Below, piece after piece: positions 35,375 through 44,803 of a DNA stretch of 64,000 bases. How positions within the stretch are numbered: the first letter of the stretch is position 1; every line of letters starts with the position of its first letter. Source of the stretch: Chloroflexota bacterium (GTDB lineage: Bacteria; Chloroflexota; Anaerolineae; Aggregatilineales; Phototrophicaceae). The DNA lies in NCBI GenBank assembly GCA_028875185.1, contig JAPPFH010000049.1, forward strand, positions 1 to 64,000. Direction: 5' to 3'. The notes under the pieces are model-generated. The model was not told the origin of the DNA. It saw only the letters and a list, made by a program, of their open reading frames with translations, and searched no databases. The translations under genes and the position numbers were made by a program.

Positions 35375-36808
35375 ATGTGGGAAGTCTACTATAGCGCCAG
35401 CACAATTGATGAGGCCTTGGCGTTTTTGGACAAGCATGGGAGCGAAGCGCGCGTCGTCGCTGGCGGCACCGACCTTATCCTCGAGCTGGAAAGCGGCGGG
35501 CATCCGGATCTGAAGGCGCTGATCGACATCACGCGCATACCCGATCTGGACACGATTTCGCTGCATGGCGACCGCATCGTCCTGGGTCCGCTGGCGACGC
35601 ATAACCACGTCGTTGGCAGCAAGTTGATCCGCGAACGGGCGCTGCCGCTGGCGCAAGCCTCGTGGGAGGTGGGCGCCCCGCCGCTGCGCAATCGCGCCAC
35701 TGTCGCCGGCAATCTCATCACCGCCTCGCCAGCCAACGACACCATCACGCCTCTGATCGCGCTGGATGCCGAAGTCACGCTGGCCTCAGTCGCTGGCGAA
35801 CGTACGATTAGATTGGCCGATTTCTATCGCGGTTTGCGCCGTACCGTTATGCGCCCGGATGAATTGATGCGTGAGATACGGATCCCGCCATTGCGCGCCG
35901 ATCAGCGGGGCTTGTTTCTGAAGCTGGGTCTGCGGCGAGCGCAGGCGATATCCGTTGTTGATGTCGCTGTCGTAGTTGCTTTTGACCATCTGGGCGCCGT
36001 CAGCGATGCGCGGATTGCCTTGGGCAGCGTGGCGCCAACTATCGTTCGCGCCCCGCTGGCGGAATCCTACTTAATTGGGGAGCGCTTGACCGCGGAGACC
36101 AATGCCGAAGCCGGGCGGCTCGCGAGCCAGTCGGTGAAGCCGATTGATGACCTGCGCGGCAGCGCCGATTACCGCAGTGAAATGGTGAAAATCCTGGTCG
36201 CGCGCGCGCTCGGGCAGTTGAACGCCGATCCGCCGGTCGACCGCATTCCGGATGCGCCGCCGATGCTTTGGGGCGCAAACAAAGGCGTCGTCACGCGGGG
36301 GCTGCCCAGGGCGATCAGGCACGGACCCGACACGCCGATCGAGAGCCGCGTAAACGGCATCGCAGTTCGCGCCGCGGGCGGGCAGCAGAAGTCGCTTCTG
36401 CACTGGCTGCGCGATGAAGTCAAGCTGCCCGGCACAAAAGAAGGCTGCGCCGAGGGCGAGTGCGGCGCCTGTACCGTCTTTCTCGATGGGGCGGCTGTTC
36501 TTTCCTGCATGGTTCACGCGCCGCGCGCGCATAACGCGGAAGTTGTCACAATAGAAGGCTTGCAACGCGGCGATGCGCTTCATCCGATTCAGCAGGCTTT
36601 CATTGATCAAGCGGCGGTGCAGTGCGGTTTTTGCACACCGGGTTTTCTGATGGCGGGCGCCAAGCTGCTTGATGAAATCAAAACGCCAGATACCGAACAA
36701 ATCAATTATGGCATCAGCGGCAATCTATGCCGCTGCACCGGTTACTACAAAATCGTCGACGCTTTCCAGCAGGCGGCGAAAATGAACACTGAAGTTGAAC
36801 AGGGCTAG
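35375..36808 (+). CDS. Fused FAD-binding and 2Fe-2S subunit of a xanthine-dehydrogenase-type enzyme
   Basis: 477 residues from the ATG at 35375 with GAAGGAGG 10 bases upstream. Residues about 1-285 form the CoxM/PCMH FAD domain: VVAGGTDLILELESG, then NRATVAGNLITASPANDTITPL. A linker leads to a 2Fe-2S domain (about 315-470) with EGCAEGECGACTVFLDG for the plant-type cluster and VQCGFCTPGF..NLCRCTGYYK for the second cluster. The order FAD then FeS is the reverse of the common XdhA fusion. It should pass electrons from the molybdenum subunit (38976-41201) to NAD or another acceptor. Confidence 0.9.
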   Translation: MWEVYYSASTIDEALAFLDKHGSEARVVAGGTDLILELESGGHPDLKALIDITRIPDLDTISLHGDRIVLGPLATHNHVVGSKLIRERALPLAQASWEVGAPPLRNRATVAGNLITASPANDTITPLIALDAEVTLASVAGERTIRLADFYRGLRRTVMRPDELMREIRIPPLRADQRGLFLKLGLRRAQAISVVDVAVVVAFDHLGAVSDARIALGSVAPTIVRAPLAESYLIGERLTAETNAEAGRLASQSVKPIDDLRGSADYRSEMVKILVARALGQLNADPPVDRIPDAPPMLWGANKGVVTRGLPRAIRHGPDTPIESRVNGIAVRAAGGQQKSLLHWLRDEVKLPGTKEGCAEGECGACTVFLDGAAVLSCMVHAPRAHNAEVVTIEGLQRGDALHPIQQAFIDQAAVQCGFCTPGFLMAGAKLLDEIKTPDTEQINYGISGNLCRCTGYYKIVDAFQQAAKMNTEVEQG

Positions 36809-36812
36809 GTCT

Positions 36813-38567
36813 ATGGACCGAACGGTGCCGAAGACGGGCAGCGAAGAAATCGAACTCTATATGCGCACCTATTATTCGCTATTGCGTTCGAGTGACAACA
36901 TCAAGATTGAAACGCTGGTCGAGAGCCACTTGGCCATGCGCTCCTCCTTGCACGAACATGCCGCTGCCGTAGAGCCTGACACATCCGCCCTGATGTACAG
37001 CGCGCTGCGTTTGCCAGCCTGCATTATACAGACCGATGAAGTATTGATCGGGCAGATGAACCGCTCTTTCATCGCCGCTGGTTATCGCAATATCGAAAGT
37101 TGGCAGCGAGTTTATGCCACCGGACGCCGCCGGCGCACACATTTTGACGGCGACCGCATCATGGCAGTTTATGTTGTCAGCCGCTCCGATATCGATGATT
37201 TGGTGCCCATCTTGACCGCCTTTCAGATCGAATGGAACAAGCTGCACCTCTTCCTGCAGAATCCCGAAGTCTCGGGTCTACTGCAAGCGTACGCCGATGC
37301 CGGCGACTTGCCGGACCCCGATTTCGCCGCCTTGGCCGCCGGTTTGCGCATGAGAGTTGCTGACCTGAAACGGCTGCACCTGCTTTGGCAAGAAGAATTC
37401 GTCAGCAACCTGCTTTACATTCGCCAACATCACAAGAGCATGACGCTGCGCCTTATCGCCGGTTCGTTATCCGATTATCGGCGCGCAACCGCCTCCTGGT
37501 GGAATGAACTCTGCGAAGAACTGGCTTTTGCCGATATCGACCCGGGCGAGCGACCGGTCTATTTCGTATCAAGCAATACGCATTCCTTGATCAACCTGCT
37601 GGCCGGTTTCGCCCGCCGCTTTGAAGAAAGCCTGATTGATTACATCGAAAAATTTGAAGAGAAATCCTTGCTCACCGAATATGAAGACATCAAAGAGAGT
37701 TATCACAAGAGCATCGACAACTTCCTTTACTTTGTCTTGCGTCAATACCTTTCGGAAAAGGGCAGCCAGGCGCGCCATGTCCTCGCCAAGGAAGAGGCGC
37801 GCTTGGGCATTCATCGCATTCCCAGCCGGCATGGCTTCGAGATGGAAACGCAAGTTATCGAATTAGGCAAGCTGGAGCCGCGCTGGTTCGATCCACGCTT
37901 GGGAAGAACCGATGATCTGGAACCGCTGCGCCATAGCAACGCCATCATCATCAATGTAGATTATCCGCTCGGCATGGCTTCCTACGAATTGCTGAGCCGC
38001 ATCTCACAAGGCGCTGGTCGGCTTGATGGCGTATACGTCATGGGCAAAGCGGCAACCTTGAACGGCCGTATCGGCGATATGATGATCCCCAACGTCATCC
38101 ACGACGAACACTCGCAAAATACATACCTGTTTCGGAACTGTTTCACCGCTCGCCACGTTCGCAGTTATATGGAGCACGGCAATGTGCTGGATAATCAAAA
38201 GGCGGTGACGGTGCTGGGCACTTTTTTGCAGAATCCGAATTATATGAGCGTCTTCTACAAGGAAGGTTACACGGACATCGAAATGGAGGGCGGTCCCTAT
38301 CTCTCAGCGGTTTACGAAGCTTTTCGCCCGCAGCGCCATCCGATGAACGAAATCGTCAATTTGCATTCGGTTAAGTTCGATATCGGCTTCTTGCATTACG
38401 CATCGGACAAGCCGATGAAAACGGGACAGAATCTGGGCGCTGGCAGCTTGAGCTTCGGCGGAGTCGAACCGACCTACGCCGCCGCCATCGCTATCTTGCG
38501 GCGCGTATTCTACAACGAAACCGAAAAACTGATCGAAACCACTTTCGAAGCGCTGCCCGCATTCTGA
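36813..38567 (+). CDS. Large protein with C-terminal nucleoside-phosphorylase-like domain, function unknown
   Basis: 584 residues from the ATG at 36813. Residues 1-370 are mostly helical and unlike anything I can name with certainty. The C-terminal part (about 375-510) has two features of the PNP/UDP-phosphorylase superfamily in the right order: GKAATLNGRIGDMMIP (411-426), matching the G-x-L...GDxxxP strand-turn, and DIEMEGGPYL (489-498), matching the V-D-M-E-G nucleoside-binding motif. It lies 4 bp after the FAD/FeS gene and before the molybdenum subunit, so a purine nucleoside or base substrate is plausible. The family name DUF6909 comes to mind from memory but is unverified. Confidence 0.65.
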   Translation: MDRTVPKTGSEEIELYMRTYYSLLRSSDNIKIETLVESHLAMRSSLHEHAAAVEPDTSALMYSALRLPACIIQTDEVLIGQMNRSFIAAGYRNIESWQRVYATGRRRRTHFDGDRIMAVYVVSRSDIDDLVPILTAFQIEWNKLHLFLQNPEVSGLLQAYADAGDLPDPDFAALAAGLRMRVADLKRLHLLWQEEFVSNLLYIRQHHKSMTLRLIAGSLSDYRRATASWWNELCEELAFADIDPGERPVYFVSSNTHSLINLLAGFARRFEESLIDYIEKFEEKSLLTEYEDIKESYHKSIDNFLYFVLRQYLSEKGSQARHVLAKEEARLGIHRIPSRHGFEMETQVIELGKLEPRWFDPRLGRTDDLEPLRHSNAIIINVDYPLGMASYELLSRISQGAGRLDGVYVMGKAATLNGRIGDMMIPNVIHDEHSQNTYLFRNCFTARHVRSYMEHGNVLDNQKAVTVLGTFLQNPNYMSVFYKEGYTDIEMEGGPYLSAVYEAFRPQRHPMNEIVNLHSVKFDIGFLHYASDKPMKTGQNLGAGSLSFGGVEPTYAAAIAILRRVFYNETEKLIETTFEALPAF

Positions 38568-38975
38568 GATTATCCAGCGCGCGCAACCGCACTCAGTGAT
38601 TCTGAAAGCGAAACGAGAATGACTGCCAAAGGAGTGAGATTCATAATTCGTTTGAACAGCTTGTAAGGCTTGATTGGTATTACAAGACCGGCATGAAAAA
38701 TGGGCAGAATACTGCATGACAGATCCTAATAACGAGACGAAATCGCAATCTGTGTACTGTTTCGCACTGGGCTAAGCTCCCCTTCCCTCATTTTGGGGTA
38801 AGGGGCTGGGGGATGGGGGCAGAAAATCAGGCGATTTTCGCTAATACCAATCAAGCCTTGTATGGGCGAGCGACCTGCGGCGTCTACGCGCGGCGGTGGC
38901 GCGCGCGCGCATGCTATTGATTTCTTTTGATTTTCCCCATGATAGATTTGAATCCACATTATTAGGATCACCGTC
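38568..38975. other. Gap holding repeat remnants between the molybdenum-hydroxylase subunits
   Basis: No gene is supportable in these 408 bp. An 18-bp perfect inverted repeat pairs 38665-38682 with 38842-38859, and its right arm is part of the repeat also found at 28-54. Between them, 38777-38819 resembles the core of the MITE-like elements (CTCCCCTTCCCTC, then GGGGCTGGGGGATGGGGG) but without terminal repeats or target duplication. GCGTCTACGCG at about 38880 matches the mini-insertion seen in MITE copies. Confidence 0.65.
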
Positions 38976-41201
38976 ATGACCAGCGAGCATTCCGATGTCA
39001 TCAGCGAATCCGTCAAACGCATTGACGCCCGCGGCAAAGTAACCGGCGAGACGCGCTATCCGGGTGATATCGACATTGATGGCCAGTTGTGGATGCGCAT
39101 CAAATTCAGCGAGCGCGCGCACGCCCGCGTGGTAAATGTCGATGCCGCCAAAGCCGAGGCGCTGCCGGGCGTTTTCCGCGTCTTCACCAGCCGCGATGTG
39201 CCGGTCAACGAATACGGGCTCGTGATCAAGGATCAGCCGGTTCTATGCGGTCCCGGCGGCGTCAAAGCCGGCGCCGATGTCGTGCGCTGCTATATGGACA
39301 TGGTCGCGACCGTGGTGGCTGAGACGGATGCAATCGCGTTAGCGGCGCTGGACTTGATCGATGTGCGCTATGAGGACTTGCCGGCTGTATTCGATGCCGA
39401 GGAGGCGATGGCGGATAAAGCCCCGCAGCTGCATCCCGATAGTCCCGGCAATCTGGTGGCGCGCTATCGCATCCGCCGCGGCGATATGGCGGCGGGTTGG
39501 GCCGCCGCCGATGTTGTGGTTGAGGGCGAGTACGAGACGACCTGGCAAGAACATGCCTACTTACAGCCGGAAGCGGGGCTAGCTTATATCGATGAGGAAG
39601 ATCGGGTCGCTGTCGTCGTCGCCGGTCAATGGACGCATGAAGATCAGGAGCAGATTTACCATGCGCTGGACTTGCCGCCGGAGCAAGTGCGTGTGATTTA
39701 TCCGGCGGTTGGCGGCGCCTTTGGCGGGCGCGAAGACATGTCGGTGCAGATTATTCTGGCGCTGGCCGCCGTGATTCTGCGCCGTCCCGTCAAGATTCAA
39801 TGGAACCGCGAAGAGTCCATCCTGTATCACCACAAACGCCATCCAATCAAGGTGCGCGCGAAATGGGGCGCCACCCGCGCTGGCATGCTGACCGCGGCTT
39901 CCGCTGAAGTCATCGGCGATGCCGGCGCCTACAATTACACCTCGAATAAAGTATTAGGCAACGCTCAGCTAACCGTCAGCGGACCATACGAAATTTTGAA
40001 CGTGCAGGTCGACACCTACGCCGTATACACGAACAATATCCCGTCGGGGGCTTTCCGCGGCTTTGGCGCGCCGCAAGCCTTGTTCGCCGCTGAGGGGCAG
40101 ATGAATCGCCTGGCGGCTGCGCTGGACATGGATCCACTGGAAATCCGCCTGAAAAACAGCATCCGCGAAGGCAGCATTGGCGTCGTCGATACGCCCTTTC
40201 CCGCTGGCGTCACGATGCCGCAGGTGTTTGAGGCTTGTGGCCGCGAATCCTGGTGGCGGCGTTCTGGCGAGAATTGGCGGCTGTTGAAGCCGGCGCAACC
40301 GCCCGATCGCAGCAAGCGGCGCGGCCGCGGCATCGCTGGCGGCTTCAAAAATGTTGGATTCAGCTTCGGCTTTCCTGAACATTGCTGGGCCGGCTTGGAA
40401 TTGCACGGACGCGCCCACATCGACAAGGTTGTTCTCTACCATGCCGGCGCCGATGTCGGTCAAGGGGCGCATACCGCGCTCTGCCAGATGGCGGCGCAGG
40501 CAATCGGCGTGCCCTTTGATGCGGTCGAGCTGGTCGCCTCTGATACTGCCTCATCCGAATCAGCGGGCAGCGCTTCGGCTTCGCGGCTGACATTCATGTC
40601 CGGCAATGCCATCCGCGGCGCCGCCGACATCGCGCTGCAAAAGTGGCAGGATGAGGAGCGACCGGCGGTTGGCGAATTCATGTATCGTCCGCCGGCGACC
40701 ACGCCCTTCGATCCGGAGAACGGACGCGCCGTACCCAATTTTGCCTACGGTTACGTGGCTGAAGCGGTGGAAGTGGAGGTCGACATTGAGACCGGGCAGG
40801 TGCACTTGCTAGATGTAGTCTGCGCCAATGACGTGGGCAAGGTCATCAATCCACAACAGTTGGAGGGCCAAATTGAAGGCGCGATTATTCAGGCGCAAGG
40901 CTACGCGCTAATGGAGGATTTGGTATCGGACGAAGGCAGAATCCGCAATCCCCATCTCTCGACCTATCTGATTCCGACATCGCTCGATGTGCCGCCCAGA
41001 ATCAGGTCCGTCATTCTGGAGCATCCCGATCCGATCGGACCCTGGGGCGCGCGGGGCATGGCGGAGATGCCCTTCCTGCCACTGGCGCCCGCCATCGCCG
41101 CCGCCATATACGATGCGACCGGCGTGTGGATAGATTCCCAGCCATTCACGCCGCAAAAGGTGGTGGTGGCGCTGCGGAAACGTGGCATCGGCTTCATCTA
41201 A
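38976..41201 (+). CDS. Molybdenum-binding subunit of a xanthine-dehydrogenase-type hydroxylase
   Basis: 741 residues. Residues about 15-120 are the ald_xan_dh_C a/b hammerhead; the rest is the molybdopterin-cytosine-dinucleotide-binding part. Active-site elements: VGGAFGGRED, SGAFRGFGAPQA, GADVGQGAHT, and GPWGARGMAEMP near the C-terminus with the base-catalysing glutamate. The CO dehydrogenase signature VAYxCSFR is absent. Xanthine, hypoxanthine or another purine-like heterocycle is favoured by the neighbours, but the substrate is not proven. It is separated from the FAD/FeS gene by the nucleoside-phosphorylase-like gene and a repeat-filled gap. Confidence 0.9.
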   Translation: MTSEHSDVISESVKRIDARGKVTGETRYPGDIDIDGQLWMRIKFSERAHARVVNVDAAKAEALPGVFRVFTSRDVPVNEYGLVIKDQPVLCGPGGVKAGADVVRCYMDMVATVVAETDAIALAALDLIDVRYEDLPAVFDAEEAMADKAPQLHPDSPGNLVARYRIRRGDMAAGWAAADVVVEGEYETTWQEHAYLQPEAGLAYIDEEDRVAVVVAGQWTHEDQEQIYHALDLPPEQVRVIYPAVGGAFGGREDMSVQIILALAAVILRRPVKIQWNREESILYHHKRHPIKVRAKWGATRAGMLTAASAEVIGDAGAYNYTSNKVLGNAQLTVSGPYEILNVQVDTYAVYTNNIPSGAFRGFGAPQALFAAEGQMNRLAAALDMDPLEIRLKNSIREGSIGVVDTPFPAGVTMPQVFEACGRESWWRRSGENWRLLKPAQPPDRSKRRGRGIAGGFKNVGFSFGFPEHCWAGLELHGRAHIDKVVLYHAGADVGQGAHTALCQMAAQAIGVPFDAVELVASDTASSESAGSASASRLTFMSGNAIRGAADIALQKWQDEERPAVGEFMYRPPATTPFDPENGRAVPNFAYGYVAEAVEVEVDIETGQVHLLDVVCANDVGKVINPQQLEGQIEGAIIQAQGYALMEDLVSDEGRIRNPHLSTYLIPTSLDVPPRIRSVILEHPDPIGPWGARGMAEMPFLPLAPAIAAAIYDATGVWIDSQPFTPQKVVVALRKRGIGFI

Positions 41202-41363
41202 TCCGCGCGCGCTGCATTCAGCTTCTTACTGCGAAGTCCGCGCGGACGCAGTTGCCAGCGCGCTCGTCCGCTTTCGTGTTATCATTAAACGAATCACGCT
41301 GCTCTTGTCTTTCAGCGAATGCGCCGGCGCTTTCATCTGCCGACTGTTGATTGGGATTCGTCT

Positions 41364-42725
41364 ATGCGATTTGAGCAAGCCTTCGAGGTGACGCCTGGCG
41401 ATGTCGTCGCGTTCATCGGCGCCGGCGGCAAGACATCGCTCATGGTGGGCTTGGGTTATGAACTGGCGGAAGCCGGCTGGCGGGTATTGGCGACCACCAC
41501 GACCAGGCTCTCAACCGATCAACTGGACTTATTTCCTTGTACGATGGCGGCCGGCGCCGCGCCCCGGGCGATCTCGCAGGCGCTGACGGAACACCAGTTT
41601 GTATTGCTGCGCGAGCAAATTCGCCAAGGATATGTTTACGGACCCGCGCTTGGCTGGACCAGGCGCTTGCTGGACAGCGTCGACTCGGATATCTTGCTCA
41701 TCGAAGCAGATGACGCGGCCGGCATGTCCTTCAAGGCGCCAATGCCAGACGAGCCCCAGGTGCCGCTTGAGACATCGCTAGTGATCTCGGTCGCTTCGCT
41801 CCGCGCGCTGGGAAAACCGCTGGATCGCGACCACGTATACAATCCGGCGGCGATGATCGACCGCTATGGTTTCATCGAAAACAGCCCGATCAAATCGCCG
41901 TGGCTGGCGCAAGTGCTGCGCGATGAAGCGCTTGGTCTGCGTGGCGTCCCGGCGAGCGCTCGCGTGGTCGTTTTTCTAAACCACAGTCCCGAGCACGGTT
42001 TCAAGCGCGGACGCGCCCGCATGATCGCCCGTCTCAGCTTGCAAAACGAACGCATAGCTGCGGTTGCGCTCGGCTCGGTGCGCGGCGCGGAACCTGTGTT
42101 TGAACTGCAGCGCCGCGTTGGCGCGCTCGTACTGGCGACTGGCGAATCACCCAACAAAGATCGCGATCGCATGCTGCGGCGAGCGGGGCGAGGGCGGGCG
42201 CCGGTTGCGCAGGTTACCGAGAAGGTGATTCGTTCGCGAATCGATCACATTCGCCTGGTCACCGGGGCGCGCGCGGCCGAAGTTCGGGCGGCCACCCGGC
42301 ATCTAGGCGTCAAAACGATAGATGATCGGGCGCATGAATCTGGCGGGGCGGTCAGCGCGCTCAAAGCCGGGCTGCGCGCGCTGCCGGATCAGCTGGCGGC
42401 GGTGTTGATGGTCCCGGGCGATCAAGCGCGCCTGCAGCCGAAAGTGATCTACCATGTACTTGCAGCCTATGCGCGGGGAGAAGGCGATTTTATCATCCCG
42501 CGTTACCGGGCGCGCTCGGGCTACCCGGTCTTGATCGGCTCCCGCTATTGGGCCGACCTGCTGAAGCTGCCGCGCGGGAGCAGTTTCCGGGTGATCGTAC
42601 AACGCTTTCTCGATGACATCACCTTCTTGGATGTCGACAGCGACAGCATCTTTCACGATCATGGCGTTGGGCTGCTGCCTCGCTCGAAGCGTCACAATGC
42701 GCCCGTGGGCAGCCAAGACGCTTAG
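41364..42725 (+). CDS. YqeC-MocA-like fusion for molybdenum-hydroxylase maturation
   Basis: 453 residues from the ATG at 41364; an in-frame ATG at 41319 would add 15 unconserved residues. Residues about 1-230 match YqeC: GDVVAFIGAGGKTSLM (12-27, P-loop) and VLATTTTRL. Residues about 255-430 resemble the MobA/MocA nucleotidyltransferase fold (VSALKAGLRALPDQ, VPGDQARLQPKVI, IPRYRARSGYPVLIG). The usual LAAGxSxRMGxxK start is eroded to LATGESPNKDRDRML and GDxP has become GDQA. It probably prepares the cofactor of the upstream hydroxylase. Its 3' end overlaps the convergent channel gene by 4 bp. Confidence 0.82.
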   Translation: MRFEQAFEVTPGDVVAFIGAGGKTSLMVGLGYELAEAGWRVLATTTTRLSTDQLDLFPCTMAAGAAPRAISQALTEHQFVLLREQIRQGYVYGPALGWTRRLLDSVDSDILLIEADDAAGMSFKAPMPDEPQVPLETSLVISVASLRALGKPLDRDHVYNPAAMIDRYGFIENSPIKSPWLAQVLRDEALGLRGVPASARVVVFLNHSPEHGFKRGRARMIARLSLQNERIAAVALGSVRGAEPVFELQRRVGALVLATGESPNKDRDRMLRRAGRGRAPVAQVTEKVIRSRIDHIRLVTGARAAEVRAATRHLGVKTIDDRAHESGGAVSALKAGLRALPDQLAAVLMVPGDQARLQPKVIYHVLAAYARGEGDFIIPRYRARSGYPVLIGSRYWADLLKLPRGSSFRVIVQRFLDDITFLDVDSDSIFHDHGVGLLPRSKRHNAPVGSQDA

Positions 42726-44803
42726 CCGCGGTCATGCTGCTGTATCAGCTCGCGGATCATGTCCCTCGACCATACGCCGCTGGCGGAAACGTCCACCGAG
42801 ACCCTTAGAGTGGCGGGCCTTTTGTCCTTATCGCCGGTGGCGTTCGCCCGCATTTCATCAAAGTATTCCATTGGCGTGATGACGATCAGCACTTCATGCG
42901 CCTGCATCCGATGGTCGGGCGGCGGCGTGTAGACGAAGTCTGTGCGATTGGCGCGGCGAATGCCGATAACGCCGGCGCGATAACGCATGGGCAATGCCAG
43001 CTCTCGAAGTGTCTTGCCGATCCAGGGTGAATCACCTTCCATATACAACTCGGCTGTCTCCAGCCCGGTTATTTCGTTGTAAAGCACGTGCTGCAGGAAG
43101 TCAGCGATTTCCGGACGGGTTGTCGAAAGCAATACGAATTGCGCCGCGACATGAAAAGGACTGACGACGCGGTCAGCCCCCGACCGCCGCAACTTCTCGA
43201 TCATATCGTCGGTGGTGGCGGTGACTGAAATCAGCAGAGACTTGCTGATGGTGCGCGCCGAGAGCACCGCCAGCACCGCAGCCGCCTTGTCCTGAATGGA
43301 AATCATAATCGCCTGCGCCCGCTCCACGCCCGCTTTTTTCAGCGTGATTTCTTTGGCTGGATCGCCATGAATCACGCGGAAACCGCGCTGCCGCCAGCGT
43401 TCGCTGACCGCTTCATTATTGCTCACCAAGACAAAAGGACGCGAAGGATCGAGAAAGCGCACGGCGCTCTGGATGATATGATCGTTGCCGCAAATGACAA
43501 AATGCTTCGCCATCGTCAAGATTGCCGCTTCGCTTTCTTCAAGGCTGAAGCTTTCCTCCAGACTCTTGGATTTACGCAGCGGAATCAGACGTTGAAAACT
43601 GGCGAAGCGCATCTCGTCTCGGCCCCGGGGTCGGCAAGCCTGTTGCAGAAGGGGAATCATAGGACCGGGCGCGACCGCCAAGAGAATCTCGTCCTCTTGC
43701 AAGACGCGGCGTCCGCCGGGCGCGTGCACAAAATCGCCCGATTCGAGCCGTATGCCCAGGATGCCGGCGTCATAATTCTCGCGAAGCGCCAAATCGTTGA
43801 TGCGCCGTCCGATCCAGGGCGAGTCGTCTCCCAACTCCAATTGCGTAATCTGATGATGGTGATCTTGCTCAAAAAGTATGCTGTTGAAGAAGTCGTTCAC
43901 CGCCGGGCGCAAGGTGGCGCTGTTGAGGAATTGCGCCGCAACTTCATAAGGCGCCAGCACGACATTTGCGCCAGACTTGATCATCTTTAACTTGAGTTCT
44001 TCTTCGACTGCCGCGGCTGTAATGTAAAGCCGCGGATTCAAATTGCGCGCCGTCAGCACCGTAAGCAGGTTCTCGGTATCCTGATCGAGCAAGACCATAA
44101 GCGCCTTTGCCCGCGCGACGCCGGCTGACAGCAAATCATCATCGTCGGATGGATCGCCATCAATGACAAGGATGCCAGCTGCGCGCAAACGCTCGGCATA
44201 CTCGGCGTCGTCGGTCACAACTACGAGCAGGTCCAGCAGCGTATCGTGATCAACAAAGCGCAGGTGGTAGGCAACAAAGAGCCGGTGTATTACCCGGCGC
44301 AGGCCCATTGCGCGACCGCGCTCAGGCGAGCCAAACAGGCGATCGAGCCCTCGCGCCAGCGGCCGATAGATACGCTCCTGGTGCTGGCGGCGGCGGACTT
44401 CGGCGCCGCGCAATACGTAGCCGATCGTCTTGTCAACCATTTCGCCAGTGCCGCAGATGATGTAATGACTCTTGAGCTTGCCGATCTTTTGCCGGTTCTT
44501 GGAGAGGCGCCGGCGGGTCATCGCTTCGGCGCTGAAGAGCAAAGCGAAAGAAGACGACAGAAAGAATAGCAGGGCGCTCATTCCAGCGCCGACCAAGCCA
44601 AGCGTGAACAAGCGGCCCAGTTCTGTCTTCGGCGTGACATCACCGTAACCGATCGTCGTAAGCGTGATAATCGTCACGTATATCGCATCAAAGACGGGCA
44701 TGCCTTCAATGATGCTGAAGCCGGCGATGCCGATTGGCACAACAATGAATATGAGAACCGCGGCCGCGCGAAACTGCCGGCGCAGATCGTTCACTTGCGA
44801 CAT
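42722..44803 (-). CDS. Two-helix potassium channel with tandem RCK domains
   Basis: 693 residues. Two membrane helices (about 12-32 and 65-90) flank the selectivity filter TLTTIGYGDVTP (47-58). Two cytosolic RCK units follow, each with a TrkA-N Rossmann part (first GTGEMVDK at 118-125; second ICGNDHIIQSAV) and a TrkA-C part (the DSPWIGRRINDLAL and DSPWIGKTLRELAL pair). The first RCK has an insertion of about 55 residues (133-190), rich in Arg, between its first helix and second strand. MthK-like gating by a ligand or divalent cation is expected. It is convergent with the YqeC-like gene. Confidence 0.9.
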   Translation of the reverse strand: MSQVNDLRRQFRAAAVLIFIVVPIGIAGFSIIEGMPVFDAIYVTIITLTTIGYGDVTPKTELGRLFTLGLVGAGMSALLFFLSSSFALLFSAEAMTRRRLSKNRQKIGKLKSHYIICGTGEMVDKTIGYVLRGAEVRRRQHQERIYRPLARGLDRLFGSPERGRAMGLRRVIHRLFVAYHLRFVDHDTLLDLLVVVTDDAEYAERLRAAGILVIDGDPSDDDDLLSAGVARAKALMVLLDQDTENLLTVLTARNLNPRLYITAAAVEEELKLKMIKSGANVVLAPYEVAAQFLNSATLRPAVNDFFNSILFEQDHHHQITQLELGDDSPWIGRRINDLALRENYDAGILGIRLESGDFVHAPGGRRVLQEDEILLAVAPGPMIPLLQQACRPRGRDEMRFASFQRLIPLRKSKSLEESFSLEESEAAILTMAKHFVICGNDHIIQSAVRFLDPSRPFVLVSNNEAVSERWRQRGFRVIHGDPAKEITLKKAGVERAQAIMISIQDKAAAVLAVLSARTISKSLLISVTATTDDMIEKLRRSGADRVVSPFHVAAQFVLLSTTRPEIADFLQHVLYNEITGLETAELYMEGDSPWIGKTLRELALPMRYRAGVIGIRRANRTDFVYTPPPDHRMQAHEVLIVITPMEYFDEMRANATGDKDKRPATLRVSVDVSASGVWSRDMIRELIQQHDRG

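Noticed and set aside
38777..38819. Fifth full copy of the MITE
   Set aside because: Only the GC-rich core resembles it; no terminal inverted repeats or target duplication, so it is treated as a remnant.
35375..41201. Aerobic CO dehydrogenase (CoxMSL)
   Set aside because: The Mo subunit lacks the VAYxCSFR active-site loop of CoxL, and the neighbours are purine genes.
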